Below are positions 19,622 through 31,458 of a stretch of DNA of 64,000 nucleotides, piece after piece. A program made the translations under genes and the position numbers. Every line of letters starts with the position of its first letter. The first letter of the stretch is position 1. The notes under the pieces are model-generated. The model did not search any database. It was not told the DNA's origin and worked only from the letters and a program-made list of their open reading frames with translations. Source of the stretch: Pyrenophora tritici-repentis (Eukaryota; Ascomycota; Dothideomycetes; Pleosporales; Pleosporaceae); NCBI RefSeq assembly GCF_003171515.1, contig NC_089390.1, positions 9,614,274 to 9,678,273 on the forward strand. Direction: 5' to 3'.

Positions 19622-20462
19622 GTGACGGTGAGGGTGGTAAGAGAGTACCTAGCTGTGTGCGGTTTATAGTCTGGCGCCAGAGGTGTGTAAAACAAAGCCT
19701 CCTGTTGGCCGAAAGCGAAAGTGGCTGTCAGTGGGTAGGTTGTGGAGTTGAGTAAAGAGTCGAGAACAAAGAATAAGACCGTTTCTCAAGATGCCGCAGG
19801 CTTTATCTCGCTTCCCCGCGTGATTGGTCCCTCAACAGGGAAAGTGGCCCCATCCTCCCAAGCACTGTCCATTTTTCTTTTAGAAAAGAAGAAGAACAGC
19901 GCAACCACCCCCATGGGTTCTCTGTAATTCCATTTTTGAATAATGTAAAAACGAAAGAAGAGAAGAAGAGAGGAGCAGCCACATCTTTGAGCTCCTCTGC
20001 TTATTTAATCTCCCCCCCCAGCGCACCAACCGCACCCACATCACACATGCTGTATGGAATTTTTAAGAAAACAGAGAAGAATGGTATTTTAATGTTTTCA
20101 TATGCAGTGTAAAGAAGGACGAAGGAGAGAGGAAGACGGAGGAGGGGTTTATATATGCGGTGTGGTGGTGCGTGCACGACATGTTCAAAAGAAGGTAGTT
20201 GAAAAGTTCATGTGTAAGATTAAAACACAGACCGAAAGCGAGATATGGGATGTGAGAAATGGAAAATGGAGAGAGATGATTTCAAGACTACATATCCTAC
20301 ACTACAGTAAATGAGTGTGAGTAAATGTAAAAAAAAAACAGAAACGAAAAACCAACAAATTCGCTAAATGACAAAAAACTCCAGTCCACCCCATCTATCC
20401 CATCCTTCCCCCCATCTCATCTCATCTGATCTCACATCCCCCTCCACATCCAACCCCCAGCT
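19622..20462. promoter_or_regulatory. No gene: promoter of the unknown gene and 3' end of Lon
   Basis: Nothing coding is supported. The part near 19622 is the likely promoter of the minus-strand gene at 18893-19621. The part near 20300-20460 should hold the Lon 3' end and poly(A) signals and has C-rich tracts. Confidence 0.4.
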
Positions 20463-23293
20463 CTACAACCTACAACCTACTCTCCCACCCCCCTCCCGTC
20501 CCTCCCACCTCTCTGGCCAGACCCGTCCCAACGCCTCCCAAATATGCCCCACAAACTCAATCTTAATCCCCTCGGTAACCTCTCTCGGCAACTCCCTCGC
20601 GTCCTTGCGATTGCCCTCAGGTAGTAACACACGCTCGACGCCTGCACCCAACGCACCAATCAACTTCTCCTTGATACCGCCGACCGGCAACACGCGACCC
20701 CTGAGCGAGATCTCACCCGTCATAGCGAGCGTAGGCGGGACAGGTTGGTTGCTGAAAAGGCTGATAAGGCCAATCGTATGCGCGAGACCAGCGCTGGGTC
20801 CGTCCTTCGGTATCGCACCCGACGGACAATGAACGTGGATACTCCTGTTTTTCATAATATCCTCATCGTGAGTAGCGCAAAGACCGAGGTCAAACGCGTG
20901 GGCTTTCACCCAGGTAAGCGCTACCTCCACGCTTTCTTTTAGTACGTCGCCCAGTTTACCAGTCAACTGCACGCGGCCCGTACCAGGCATATCGGCGATT
21001 TCGATGAATAAGATGGAGCCCTGGCCACCGGTGCTGTACGCCACTAGACCGGTGATGACGCCCGGTCGCGACGACTGCTCGGTGAGTTCCTCTGCGAATT
21101 TTTCGATGCCGAGAGTGGCGTCGAGGTCTTCGAGCGTGACGGTCGGCGTGTATGCAGCGAGCGTGTTTGTGTCCTTTGCGGTGGCGTATTCTACGGCTTT
21201 GGAACGGCAGACAGACCCAATTTCGCGCTCGAGGTTGCGGACACCCGATTCGCGCGTGTAGGACGTTATGATTTTGTCCAGGACGTCGGTGGGGATGTTG
21301 ATGTTTTCTTGGTGGAGGCCGTTGGTTGTGATTTGCTTTGGGATGAGGTGGCGGGCGGCGATGTGCCGTTTTTCGAGCGTCGTGTAGCCCGAGAGTTGGA
21401 TGGTTTCCATGCGGTCGAGGAGCGGTGGGGGGATGGTGTCGAGCGAGTTTGCCGTGGCAATGAAGAGGACTTTGGAGAGGTCGATGGGGATGTTGACGTA
21501 GTGGTCGGTGAAGGTGTGGTTTTGTTCGGGGTCAAGGACTTCGAGCATGGCTGCGCCCGGGTCGCCGTTGTGGTTCATCATGCCCAGTTTGTCGATCTCG
21601 TCGAGGAGGAACACGGGGTTTGCAACGCCCACCTTCTTTAGTCCGTTGACGATGAGTCCAGGCATGGCGGCGACATAGGTCCTGCGATGACCACGAATCT
21701 CCGCCTCGTCGCGTACACCACCGAGTGAGATGCGGTGGAACTTGCGACCAAGTGCTGTAGCGACCGACTTGGCCAGCGACGTCTTTCCTACACCCGGAGG
21801 ACCAACCAGCAACAGAATCGGCGACTTGTCCACCATGCGCTTCTTCTCCAACAGCCGCATCTCAGCCTCTGTTGGCTCCTTTGCGACCTTCTCCTCCGGA
21901 GCCTGCTCCTTCTCCTTGGCTTCACCAGTCTCGGTCAAGGCGCGGATCTGATCGTCAATGCCCCTGTTCGCCTGCTCCTTGAGCTTGAGAACCGCCAAGT
22001 ACTCCAACAGCCTCTTCTTAACCTTCTCCAGACCAAAGTGATCATGATCGAGTTGCTCTTTTGCCCTCACCAGTGTGTTTGCGTCTAGCTGGTCGACCGT
22101 CGTCTTGGACCACGGTATCTCGGCGAGGTTCTCGAGGTAGTTTCTGCAGACCTGGTACTCAGCCTGTGCGGGGTTCATCTTCTGCAATCTCGAAAGCTCG
22201 CGCTGTGCCACCTTGTTCGCGTCTGGTGATAGCTTAGCATCCTCCAGCCTCTTCTTCAACTCTTCAATCTCGTTGGGCTCTTCCTCGCCCGCCTGTTGTT
22301 GGCCGCCGCCTGGGAAGCCGCCGGGGAAGCCAGCAGGCAGACCACCTCCTGTCTTCCCCCGTCTTGTGAGCACCTCCTGCTGTAACCGTCGTAGAGTGTC
22401 CATGTCCAAACTAGTCGTCGGTGCCTGTGTGGTTGTAATCGTCATTCGTGTGTTGCCTTGGATATTGTTGATTTGGCGTTGAAGAATCTCAATCACCCTG
22501 TCCACTCTCTCCTTGACATCCACGGCTGCCAGCACGCGCAGCGTCTCCTCATGTGTGCAGTCGACGACATTCGCCATAAAGTCCGCCAGTGCGCCCGCCT
22601 CGGACAGATCCTTCCTCGTGATGAACGTTTCGAGTCTTCGCGCGACAATCGGCGAGAGTGTGACCTGCGGCGTGCGCGGTAGGATAGCAGAAAGCCGGAC
22701 GAGGGCGAGCAGCTCACGCGACAGCTGCTTGAGGAGGTTAAACTGGTTCAAGAGGTCTGAACTGGCAATGTCGACTACACCCGTTAGCTTTTATCCAATC
22801 CCACTTCAGCCAGGTCATACATACCATATTCATCTGCCGCGACCAACTCCCCCTCGAAATACGGTCTCTCCTGTACAACATCCACGACCTGCACCCTCTC
22901 CAGCCCCTCAACAACAAGGCACAAGTCGCCCTGTTTCCGCCCCTGCACCCCACTAACCTTGGCCACACAAGCCCAGCCAAAGATATCCTTCTTAGACGCG
23001 CGTATGGGGTCACTCTCATACATGGTCTTGTCCCCCCTCCTCGCATCGTCAATCAACAGCTGCCCATCCGGGCTCACAGTACTCGAATTCAACGGCACAC
23101 ACGCCACCGTAATCGACGCATCCGGTCTCGCCGTCGGACTGACGCTATAAATCTTCGCAAGTATGGCGGCGACATCGGAGCGGTTGGTGATGGGGATCTT
23201 AAGCGTGGTGTTGGGTAGCACGGCGAGGGGCGGCGCAAGGGGAATCAGTGGGAGCACTTTCGTGCTTGTTTTCGAGGATCCTCTTCCCATCAT
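20463..23293 (-). CDS. pln: Peroxisomal Lon protease (ATP-dependent, S16 family)
   Basis: Exon 1 is 23293-22825 and exon 2 is 22774-20463, with a 50-bp intron (GTATGT...GTGTAG, phase 1). The protein has 926 residues, a normal length for peroxisomal Lon. It unfolds and degrades damaged or unneeded matrix proteins. Parts in order: LON substrate-binding domain (1-240), coiled linker, AAA+ module with Walker A 'GPPGVGKTS' and Walker B 'VFLLDEID', and the protease domain with Ser in 'PKDGPSAG' (about 817) and Lys in 'GGIKEK' (about 860). The last residues, GCRL, form a CRL-type PTS1 signal, which separates it from mitochondrial Pim1. There is no mitochondrial presequence. Confidence 0.95.
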
Positions 23294-24455
23294 GAGGTCG
23301 TTTGGTGGGTTTCTCGTATAATGGTATATTGGTGGTGAGAGAGAAACAGATGCGACGAGTTGTAGTTTGGTGTCGCGTTGGTTGGTGGAGGCTGCGGAAC
23401 CGCTAGGTTGAATGAACCGTGGTTGGCGCTGCGTTATGATGATGGATGGAGCGGCGCGCAGCTAAACTACGGGTAACGGAACACGGGCGCGCTGTGAGTC
23501 TACCTAGGTTACGAGCTAGGCAAGTCTACGAGCCGAACGAATCTACGTTCTACGAGCCAAACGTCTCTATAAGCCCTGAAAGTCTACTAATCAAATCTCT
23601 CAATCACAACAACTTCAAACAAAAAAGCAACCACGTTCAAAAAAGCAAGCATACTTATCTCCCCTCTCAGCCATGGCACCGAGTCGTTTCCAGAAGATGC
23701 TGTCATGAGATGATCGGTCCGGTCGCGGCCCCGGGGACCACCACCCGGGGCCATGCCGAGGTTAATCAGCGCCACAAGTCTGAGTCCGCCTATGAATCGA
23801 GCGCTGCTGTGTCTATCACATCGCATCACATCACATCACAGCTGTAGATCGTCGAGATGAGGATCTCGCAGTGTAATAGACGGTGATCATTCTCTCCCAT
23901 TGTATCGGGTTGGATTGCGATACTGCGCGAGACGCGTACCATGGCTTTTGCAGGTCAAGGTTGGAGGAAGCTAATGGCCGAGGATGCCTAGATGGGGATA
24001 GTGCCAATAACTGCGCGGTCTAACCGGATTTGTCTCGGCATCATCCGGACAAGGTTGCATCCAGGTCAACACCATGCCTCACATTTGCGTTGTGATACAT
24101 GTGTTATGATGTACTATCTCATCACTCTTAGCTTTATCAGGGTGTGTAGGAAAGTAACTGATTTATATATACTTTTTGTGCTGCATGCCAAAACCCTTCC
24201 GCATGCAGATACAGATAACTGCCATGTTTTCCGACGGCACACATCCAAACTGCGTTCAACTGACAAGCCGTGCAAACGTGTTTCTCGCCTCTATACATGC
24301 ACTATCTAGATGCGACAGTCCAGCTACTAGCATAGAGACAGAATCAACGGGGATCATCACAAAAACCCCATCTGAACATCACTCAACCCATCGTAGGCGT
24401 GTTCCTGCCATGCGTAGCAGACATGCTGTAGGGAGCCTTGGAAAAACGACATCAG
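23294..24455. promoter_or_regulatory. No gene: Lon promoter region
   Basis: About 1.16 kb between the 3' end of CHO2 and the Lon start. Short frames are not supported. It contains small internal repeats such as CTACGAGCC (23528-23565) and ATCAC runs (23815-23840). Confidence 0.45.
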
Positions 24456-27400
24456 TCACAAACATCCTCGCGGTATCGTTACGAATGAGTGGCTTACCAA
24501 GACTTTCTTCGCATTGCAGATGCGCCAAGCAAGGTTCCTGACCGTACCATCGGCCTGAACTACTTCGGGTGCAAACTCAATACCAAACCTGCGAGTCATT
24601 AGCCCGGTGCTCAGAACAATTGGAAAAGGGAAATCAACATACATCTGATGAACTGCAAAGACGACGCGCCTGGCGAACTTTCCATCTCTTTCGACCAGGC
24701 TACCAAAGGGCTCCTCGGATGTGGACGGCGCAATCTCCGGGTCGCGGTCGAAGCAGTTTTGGATGATGGGAAGTAGGGTTTCCTCGACAGCACGATGGAT
24801 CGTGCCGTTGTCGTCAACCTCCACATCAGTCTCGTCGAACTTTGGTATCCGGATCTCAAAGGCTTGCGATAGCGCCATGACGTGGTGCCGACCGCCATGG
24901 TGGTATCTGAATTCGAACACACCCGTGGTCCACCAGAGCTTGTCACCATGGAACTCCACTTCACCAGTGTAGCAGTCGGTCGACTCTTCGTCATTGTCAT
25001 TGGCAGGTAATAGTTTGTCGGAAACCAGGATGCCGTCATCAGCACGTGTCGAGTCAAACGCGTCGGGATTAGTTGCTACCCATCGCCCATTAGAGCTGAT
25101 GCGTGTGACTTTGCGTGATTGATTGTCCGTGACCATGTACAGACCTATCCAGTCCTTCTTGCTGTGGTTGAGAGGTGCTTGCCAGCGAACCCTGATAGGA
25201 GCACCATACTCAAGGCACAGTGTCTTGAAATCATTTGTGCGAATAGCCGGAGTCCTCGCAAGCTCTCCCTCACGACCGCCATTCTTCTGTTGTTCGACAG
25301 CCGGGGGCAAGGTAGTGCCTTCAATCTCTAGCTTATATTGCTTCAGATTCAAGCCAGACAGATCTTCTGAATGATGACGGCTGATGGGAATACGTGCTGG
25401 GTAAGACTTGAACAGACTTGTTGTGTCGTTGACGAATGTATCAACACTGCCAGCAAACTTTGACCTTGCACGATCCAGCATAGCTTCGATCGACTCCACG
25501 GTTGTATTGATGTACTGGTCGGCTGCGGACTGCCATTGGCGGACTGGGTCTGGTAGAGCTTGACGGACGGTTTTACTGACACCCGACATTTCACGCAGGT
25601 TCTCGCCGTACAACTACATCAACGTTAGTGTGTATTGAATAAAATAAGCGCATGACTGACCTTGATCACATGTGGCTTCTCCACGAATTGAAGAAAGGCG
25701 AGATTGAGGATATGGGCTGTTGTAGCGACATAGAAGACGGCCGGGCTCCATGTAATGATGGCTATCCCCCATACACCGGCAAGTCCAAGCACTCGCTCGG
25801 GGTTGTTGAGGAACCGGTATATGCCGTTATACGTGAGCGACTTTGATGGTGGGTCGAAGAAGAAGTCTCCGCAGAACCAGCCAAACTCTCCAAGAGACTC
25901 ATAGATGCTCATGGCGGTCCAAACCTGGAGGGCAATCATACCAGCGCCCAGAACGTGTCGGAAGAGCGTGAGGCCAGTCAGTCCATCAGGGGGTAGACTG
26001 TACATCTTCCATGCAAGCGCTACAAAACTGGCGTGACTCATAGTCATGCTCAAATGGTAGAGAGACTTCCATTGGCGCCACGCCTCCTCCTTGGTGTCGC
26101 CGTACTTGATGAAGTGCTTGGTCCAGTTCTTCTTCTTGGACTGTCGGTCCAGAATGTAGCCAAGACCCAACGTATACCAGAGGCGCCATGCAAAGGCATT
26201 AACGAAAAGGAACGTTTTTACTGCCAACGTGTTTGGTGTAAGCGTTGCGAGACAGGTCATATAGAAAGAAAGCAATACTACCGTAACATCAATAGAGCGA
26301 TGGAAGTCTGTGTTGTGAGGTCCTACGATGTGGTGCGTTGGGGCAGGTTGCTTTGTGGGATCGTAGACCGTTTCTCCGCCGAAATCAGACAGTCCTATCT
26401 TCGAAACGTCTTCCTGGGCTACATTTCCGGAGTTATGGCGCGTACGGCGGGGTGGGGGTGGGTTGTACAACTTGTCAATGTGCCTGCTCTCTACGAGGAT
26501 CAAAAAGGCAAATTGGGCTGCGTGGGCGATGATTGATATGGCTAGTACTTTGTAACTGGCCATCATAAGGGCAATTCCATAGTACCCGGCATAGCCGACA
26601 GAGTACATGGGACTGCAAACAAGGCGTAATGTTAGCTTGAATCTCAACTAAGTCATTACAGAGCTTCTTACTGCGGTGCCATCTCGAAGACGCCATCGAA
26701 TGTCAGGCTTTGGTCGATGAGGTAGAAGAAGTCACCCCAATACCACGCAAAGTCCTTGACTACTCTGTGGGCGTCTAATTTGACCCACAGATTGAATAGG
26801 AACAGAATGATACCCGTGGTCCATCGTAGAGCCCAGAGGAACCAGCTCTCTTGGGGCCGGTTGAAGCAGGCGAGGGCGAAGAGGCAGTATGACACAAAAT
26901 CACACATGAGGATCAGGTCTACCACACGCCTAAAAACTAGCCATGTGTTGTACTCTAGGGGTGCCTCTTCGAACTTGTAATCCTTTGGAATCTTGGTTTC
27001 CAGTTCACGCTTAAGGAGCTTGTATAGGGCTGGGTTTGGGTTCTTGCCCGTTTCAGGCTTTTCGAAGATATGGCTTTGTTTCGCCCATAGGACGAGACGA
27101 TTGTGCTTGGACTGGCCATCAAGCAACCAGCCAATGCCTGCATTGTAGCCGGCGCGCCAGAACAGGAAAATGATAGCGAATATGGGTACGCGGGCGCTTT
27201 TGGGCAGGGCATAAAAGGTCAAGATCAGGCTAGCAAGCACAGCGAGAACTGCTATGTCGGACAGGTTCTTGGGTTGCGAGGGGGAAAGAAGCTGCGATAC
27301 CATATCGTGCGTCTGTGGGACAATGAAGACTGCATCGAAGTGTTAGCAGCGCTGACTTCACAGGTAAAGCCGTACGGTGGTTGTTTTGATACCATGTCGT

Positions 27401-27599
27401 GAGACATACCTGTACCATCCGGAGTTCTTCCATAAGTTCTTTTTTTGCTTTCGTCATTTTTATGATCCTTGTCTTCCTGATCATTCAGCTTCAAGACCTT
27501 TTGTTTAGCATCGTCTGAATTGTTGAGATGCAGAGGTTTGGCCGAGGGCCGTTCTCGTAGCTGGCTACCGTCGGCTTTCAAATCGCCAACATCAGCCAT
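24456..27599 (-). CDS. CHO2: Phosphatidylethanolamine N-methyltransferase
   Basis: Five exons: 27599-27410, 27329-26672, 26612-25661, 25613-24643 and 24588-24456, giving 967 residues. It makes the first methylation of phosphatidylethanolamine toward phosphatidylcholine, using S-adenosylmethionine, in the endoplasmic reticulum membrane. Hallmarks are '[20 protein letters not shown]' at the start, repeated membrane segments, and two copies of the PEMT signature around '[20 protein letters not shown]' and '[15 protein letters not shown]'. The C-terminal half is a cytosolic extension typical of fungal CHO2. The last intron (24589-24642) is 54 nt with GTATGT and CGCAG ends. It has no stop, so retention would keep the frame and insert 18 residues. 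Splicing restores '[13 protein letters not shown]', the expected sequence. Confidence 0.96.
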
Positions 27600-28186
27600 G
27601 GTGAACGAGGGTAATTCAATGGAAGAAATGTGCTCGTGGGAGCAAGTGGGTGAGGGGTTATTCCGTTGATATTGCCGAGACGGTTACGGCGCGAACGTGC
27701 CGCTACGCTATGCGAACACGGCGCAGTGGTGTGCTGTAAGAACTGCCGGGATAGAGCAAGGGAACCAATCGGGACACGACGGCGCGGTTTTGGCTCCGTT
27801 TCTTCCTGGTCGACAAAGATATCTTTTCTTTGACGGATTTACGGAAATGCGTAGAGTGTTGAACTCCAGCGGACGTGTTGATGTTGAAACGTGGAAGGGA
27901 GAAGTGTCGTGGTCAGTTGTCTGTGATGTGCCGGCAATGAGATTTGCGTTGGGATGACGGCACAATGTGGGGCTACCCTCGGCTTTGACCTAAGAGGGAA
28001 GCGATGGCCCGAGCACAACTGGCATGTGGCAGTAACACAAACTAATGGTATTCTACAATAATTACTACAAATTTTGCAAACAGTGAATTGCGTTTTTCTC
28101 TCAATCAATCCCGATTCCCACTGCCGGTGTCTCGAGAAGAGTCGTCAGCTCGCAGGGAAATACCTAGTACTCGCAGACGTAAGCGG
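27600..28186. promoter_or_regulatory. No gene: CHO2 promoter region
   Basis: Short frames here are not supported. The DNA upstream of the CHO2 ATG is the likely promoter. Confidence 0.4.
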
Positions 28187-28356
28187 TAGACTCCGCAACA
28201 ATCAATTCAATCCGGTCACTCTCCTAGACCCACTTACCTATCTAGGTAGGGCTTAAACTCCTATAGGTAACTACTAGGCTTAAAGCGGTAATCAATCAAT
28301 CCAATCTGAACCTTCTAGGACCCACTTAATTGATTGTTGCGGACTGTGGTAAGCGG
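28179..28356. mobile_element. MITE copy 2 (162 bp) with 8-bp target duplication GTAAGCGG
   Basis: The element is 28187-28348, identical base for base to 6326-6487. GTAAGCGG stands directly on both sides (28179-28186 and 28349-28356). It inserted in the intergenic space between CHO2 and the coiled-coil gene, about 145 bp past the latter's stop codon. Confidence 0.93.
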
Positions 28357-28491
28357 AGGGGAGTGCCGTGGAAGAACATAGATCGAGAAGGTGCATATGA
28401 TGCACCAACAAGAGTGGGCCCGGTGCTATGCCGTGAGCGCATGTGCTGTCGGATGGGTAGGGGTCAAGTTTGTCCATCATGCCAATCCTTC

Positions 28492-29460
28492 TCATACAGA
28501 TTTTGTCTTACTCCTCCTGAGCCGTCCGCCCATTTTCGATTTGACTGGACTATATTGTGGTGTAGTGTTGGCCCATGTCTGGCTCCCCGTTTCTTCGATG
28601 ATCTTTGCAAGGGAGCTTGGACGCCGTGATCGAGCGATACCAGCATCGGTAGCACGTCGTCCTTCGATGAGCTCCAGCTCCCTCATCTTCAACACTGTAA
28701 TCGCCAACGAAGAGCGAAGATGGAGCTCAGACAGTTGTTGGCTGATCAAATCTCCCTGTTGTGTAGAAATAGCTTGAGGCGCAAAGACTGCAGCCTCGGG
28801 GCTCAGCGGGTTTTGCATCTTGGCGTTGGGAAATGTGAGAAAGGTTCCAGTGTGCTCGCCACTGATAGGGGTATGTACAGACACGTCCACTTGCCCAGTC
28901 ATATCCATCTCTGAACGCTCATCTGGCGCAATATCGTCGGCGTAAAATGGGTTGTTACTTTGCTTCTGAAACGGAGAGAAGAGCGTGTCCTCTGTCCAGC
29001 CATTCCAGCTCAGCTCTGTAGGCTCAGCCTCTTCGGGGTGCGAGTATACTGTTGAACTTGAAGCGTAGTCGGGTATAGTCGACGGAACGACTGCCGATGG
29101 TGAGGCGTACGTTTCGGTAATGTGGATGTTCGTTTTGCAAGCCTGCAAATTGATGAGGAATGCCTGCTCGTCCCGCTCACGGTTCTTGATCTCTTTCTCC
29201 AGCTCACGCTTGACTTGCTGTATCTTCTTTTTCTTCTTCCGTGGAAGCGAGGAATTTGTTATCAAACGCCGGTCGATTTGAGCATGCTTCTTGCGTAACG
29301 CTTGCAGATAAGTAACACAATTGGCAAGGCCATTCTCCAAGACGTCTCTTTCGCAATGGAGCCTTGAAAGTTCGGTAGGTCGTTCGATGGTTTGATTGAT
29401 AGGGTAGAAGTCATGTCTAACAGAGGTGTTCCAAGGTGATTGATCTGCACCACATTCCAT
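28492..29460 (-). CDS. Unknown coiled-coil protein, 322 residues
   Basis: A single-exon frame from the ATG at 29460 (MECGADQSPWNT). The open frame extends upstream but only with non-ATG starts. A basic patch 'PRKKKKKIQQVKRELEKEI' leads into a predicted coiled coil (about residues 55-125). The rest is Ser/Pro-rich and probably disordered, ending in basic 'MGGRLRRSKTKSV'. No family recognised. An additional upstream exon is possible. Confidence 0.6.
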   Translation of the reverse strand: MECGADQSPWNTSVRHDFYPINQTIERPTELSRLHCERDVLENGLANCVTYLQALRKKHAQIDRRLITNSSLPRKKKKKIQQVKRELEKEIKNRERDEQAFLINLQACKTNIHITETYASPSAVVPSTIPDYASSSTVYSHPEEAEPTELSWNGWTEDTLFSPFQKQSNNPFYADDIAPDERSEMDMTGQVDVSVHTPISGEHTGTFLTFPNAKMQNPLSPEAAVFAPQAISTQQGDLISQQLSELHLRSSLAITVLKMRELELIEGRRATDAGIARSRRPSSLAKIIEETGSQTWANTTPQYSPVKSKMGGRLRRSKTKSV

Positions 29461-29778
29461 GTCGAGATATGAGACTAGAATGGTAGTGGAATGTGGTCTT
29501 GGAGGCTGAGACGGTAAGCCAACGATGTTAAGTCTAGTAGAACAAACCAAGGCGCACGCTTGGGCGGTCTACGGCCACTTCTTTGATAATAACAAGCCAG
29601 CCCATCTAGATTCAGATAGAGTGCATGACATCTTGGACAGGGCTTATCCGATACTGGAAATTCATAAATGCAGCGAGAACAATGGGTGTGGTGTGGTCTC
29701 TAGAGGGGTAGTGGCGTCACTACTACACCAAGTTCAGGGCAAAGGCGATTGGAAGCTCAGACACCTGCCCCTTGGTAA

Positions 29779-30252
29779 TCACGCAGAAGACACAAAGCAT
29801 GTGCCAGTAGAACTGAGCGCGACATCTGTCATTGTTAGAGAAGCCACAAAGGGATCAGAATCCGAAGATTGCGGAGAAACCGATTCGCGTCGCCGAAATT
29901 GGAGGCGTTCTTCGCCAAGCCCAGTTACTGCCTTTGTCATAGGTGGTCCAGGTTCAGCGCCAGACGACCCAGCCAGATGGATGAAGAGGCATGAGCCGCC
30001 TGTGGCAAGAAAGCCGCCCTTGATGATATCTGAATAGGCCCGGATGGCGGAGATGACATTGAAGTTTAGATGAATATGACCGCTTGGCGTGGTGTTGCGA
30101 GTGCAAAGTATGTAAGGGGGAACCACGATATCGGTCAGCGTATGCATAGATGCAAGGAGAGACTCGTCCGACCCTTCGATCACATGCTTCGTTGTCAAAT
30201 TGGGCATCCAAAGTCGCAATATCCTACGGTATACAACGTTTGCTGGTTTCAT
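29779..30252 (-). CDS. Doubtful ORF, 157 residues
   Basis: ATG at 30252 (MKPANVVYRRIL...). No recognised domain. An overlapping plus-strand frame of similar length (29525-30037) is equally open, so either could be chance. Listed because it fills an otherwise empty 2-kb gap. Confidence 0.25.
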   Translation of the reverse strand: MKPANVVYRRILRLWMPNLTTKHVIEGSDESLLASMHTLTDIVVPPYILCTRNTTPSGHIHLNFNVISAIRAYSDIIKGGFLATGGSCLFIHLAGSSGAEPGPPMTKAVTGLGEERLQFRRRESVSPQSSDSDPFVASLTMTDVALSSTGTCFVSSA

Positions 30253-31458
30253 TGAGCGATCCCAGGTGTTGGTGGATGAAGTGATGGTGCGCTTAACAGG
30301 GAGTACCTGAATATGTGTAACGTGAGGACGGACAGACCGGTGTCATTACATAATTTATGGATACCTTCACGGTCCCAAAGAATGTCAAGAGTGATGGGCA
30401 TGCGCGGAGATGTCCGTGCGCTACAATTCCGCTCGTACCCCGCGGACCTGGGGCCAGCACTCCCATCCAGTGCTGTCAACTAGCTTCGCGTCGCGCGCGT
30501 CGAGCTTCCTCAGATCCTCAGATCAGCAGCTCACAACTACCTAGCATCATTGCCAGGGCATCTCCACTTATACATCTACCACCGCTTCGTTGCGCCACTA
30601 CTGCTTACTTCCTTTCCTTTTCTGCTTGGCACTAACTATTGTGTACCTGACAGTTTCTTTGGACCGTCTGCGCCTCCACTTGTATACGCTCGCGTCGCCA
30701 ATCACAATGAGCTCATGACCCACCATGAAGTCTTCGATTACTCTGCATCATGTGTCAACATGTCCTTCCGGCTCCGCTGTTGTATGTCTGTGACGGCATC
30801 GCCTTTTCCAGGCTTTAGTAACCCCGCATTGCCATAATCCCTGGTAGGACTCACGGCATACTGTTTGTAGCGTGTGACAACAGCGGTTCGCAGCCAAAGA
30901 ATCACCCTCTGCCGAAGATGTTCCTGCATGGCATTGATCACCCGTATTTGCGCTGAATTGTAGTGGATGCGAGCTTCGGTCTTGGTCCTCACTCGGCATA
31001 CGATGACGTCACCACTGTGACATCGTAGCTGGGGCCAACGTTTCCTCTACGAACCATACTGTTGGACGCTGCCGGTACCTTTGTCATATGCTAGAGGGGC
31101 CGATTCGGATGAGAAGAAAATCCGCATGGCCATGTTGACAAAACGAGCACTTCCAACGTACCACTACAGACCGTGAGACTGCCAATTGGCCTGATTAGTC
31201 GTCTCGTTTCGACCATTAATACCGCCCGCTAGCTAAGCGGTACCTGCCCATTGACGAATGTGTTGCGTTGCACACTATTCCTTTCAAACACTCTGCCGGG
31301 CCATTAGTTACCGCCAGCTACCGTACTGCATAAGCGTCCGAGTACCCACATCCCACATTACGTACCTTGGCCCAGTATAAGTATCACGCAAACGGTAGAC
31401 CGGCTTGCGCGGATCAGCCCAATTCATCTCAATACTCCATTTGACGCCTTGCAAGAAC
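30253..31458. promoter_or_regulatory. No gene: region upstream of Egt1
   Basis: No supported coding sequence. The last few hundred bases are the Egt1 promoter and leader. Confidence 0.45.

Noticed and set aside
22784..22824. Separate short gene for the N-terminus of Lon
   Set aside because: The frame ends soon after a GTATGT donor; splicing to 22774 restores an uninterrupted Lon protein.
20477..22956. Many overlapping ORFs within Lon on both strands
   Set aside because: They are shadows in GC-rich coding sequence; only the Lon frame shows conserved motifs.
29525..30037. Plus-strand ORF of 170 codons
   Set aside because: Starts with a non-ATG codon and overlaps an equally open minus-strand frame; no family seen.
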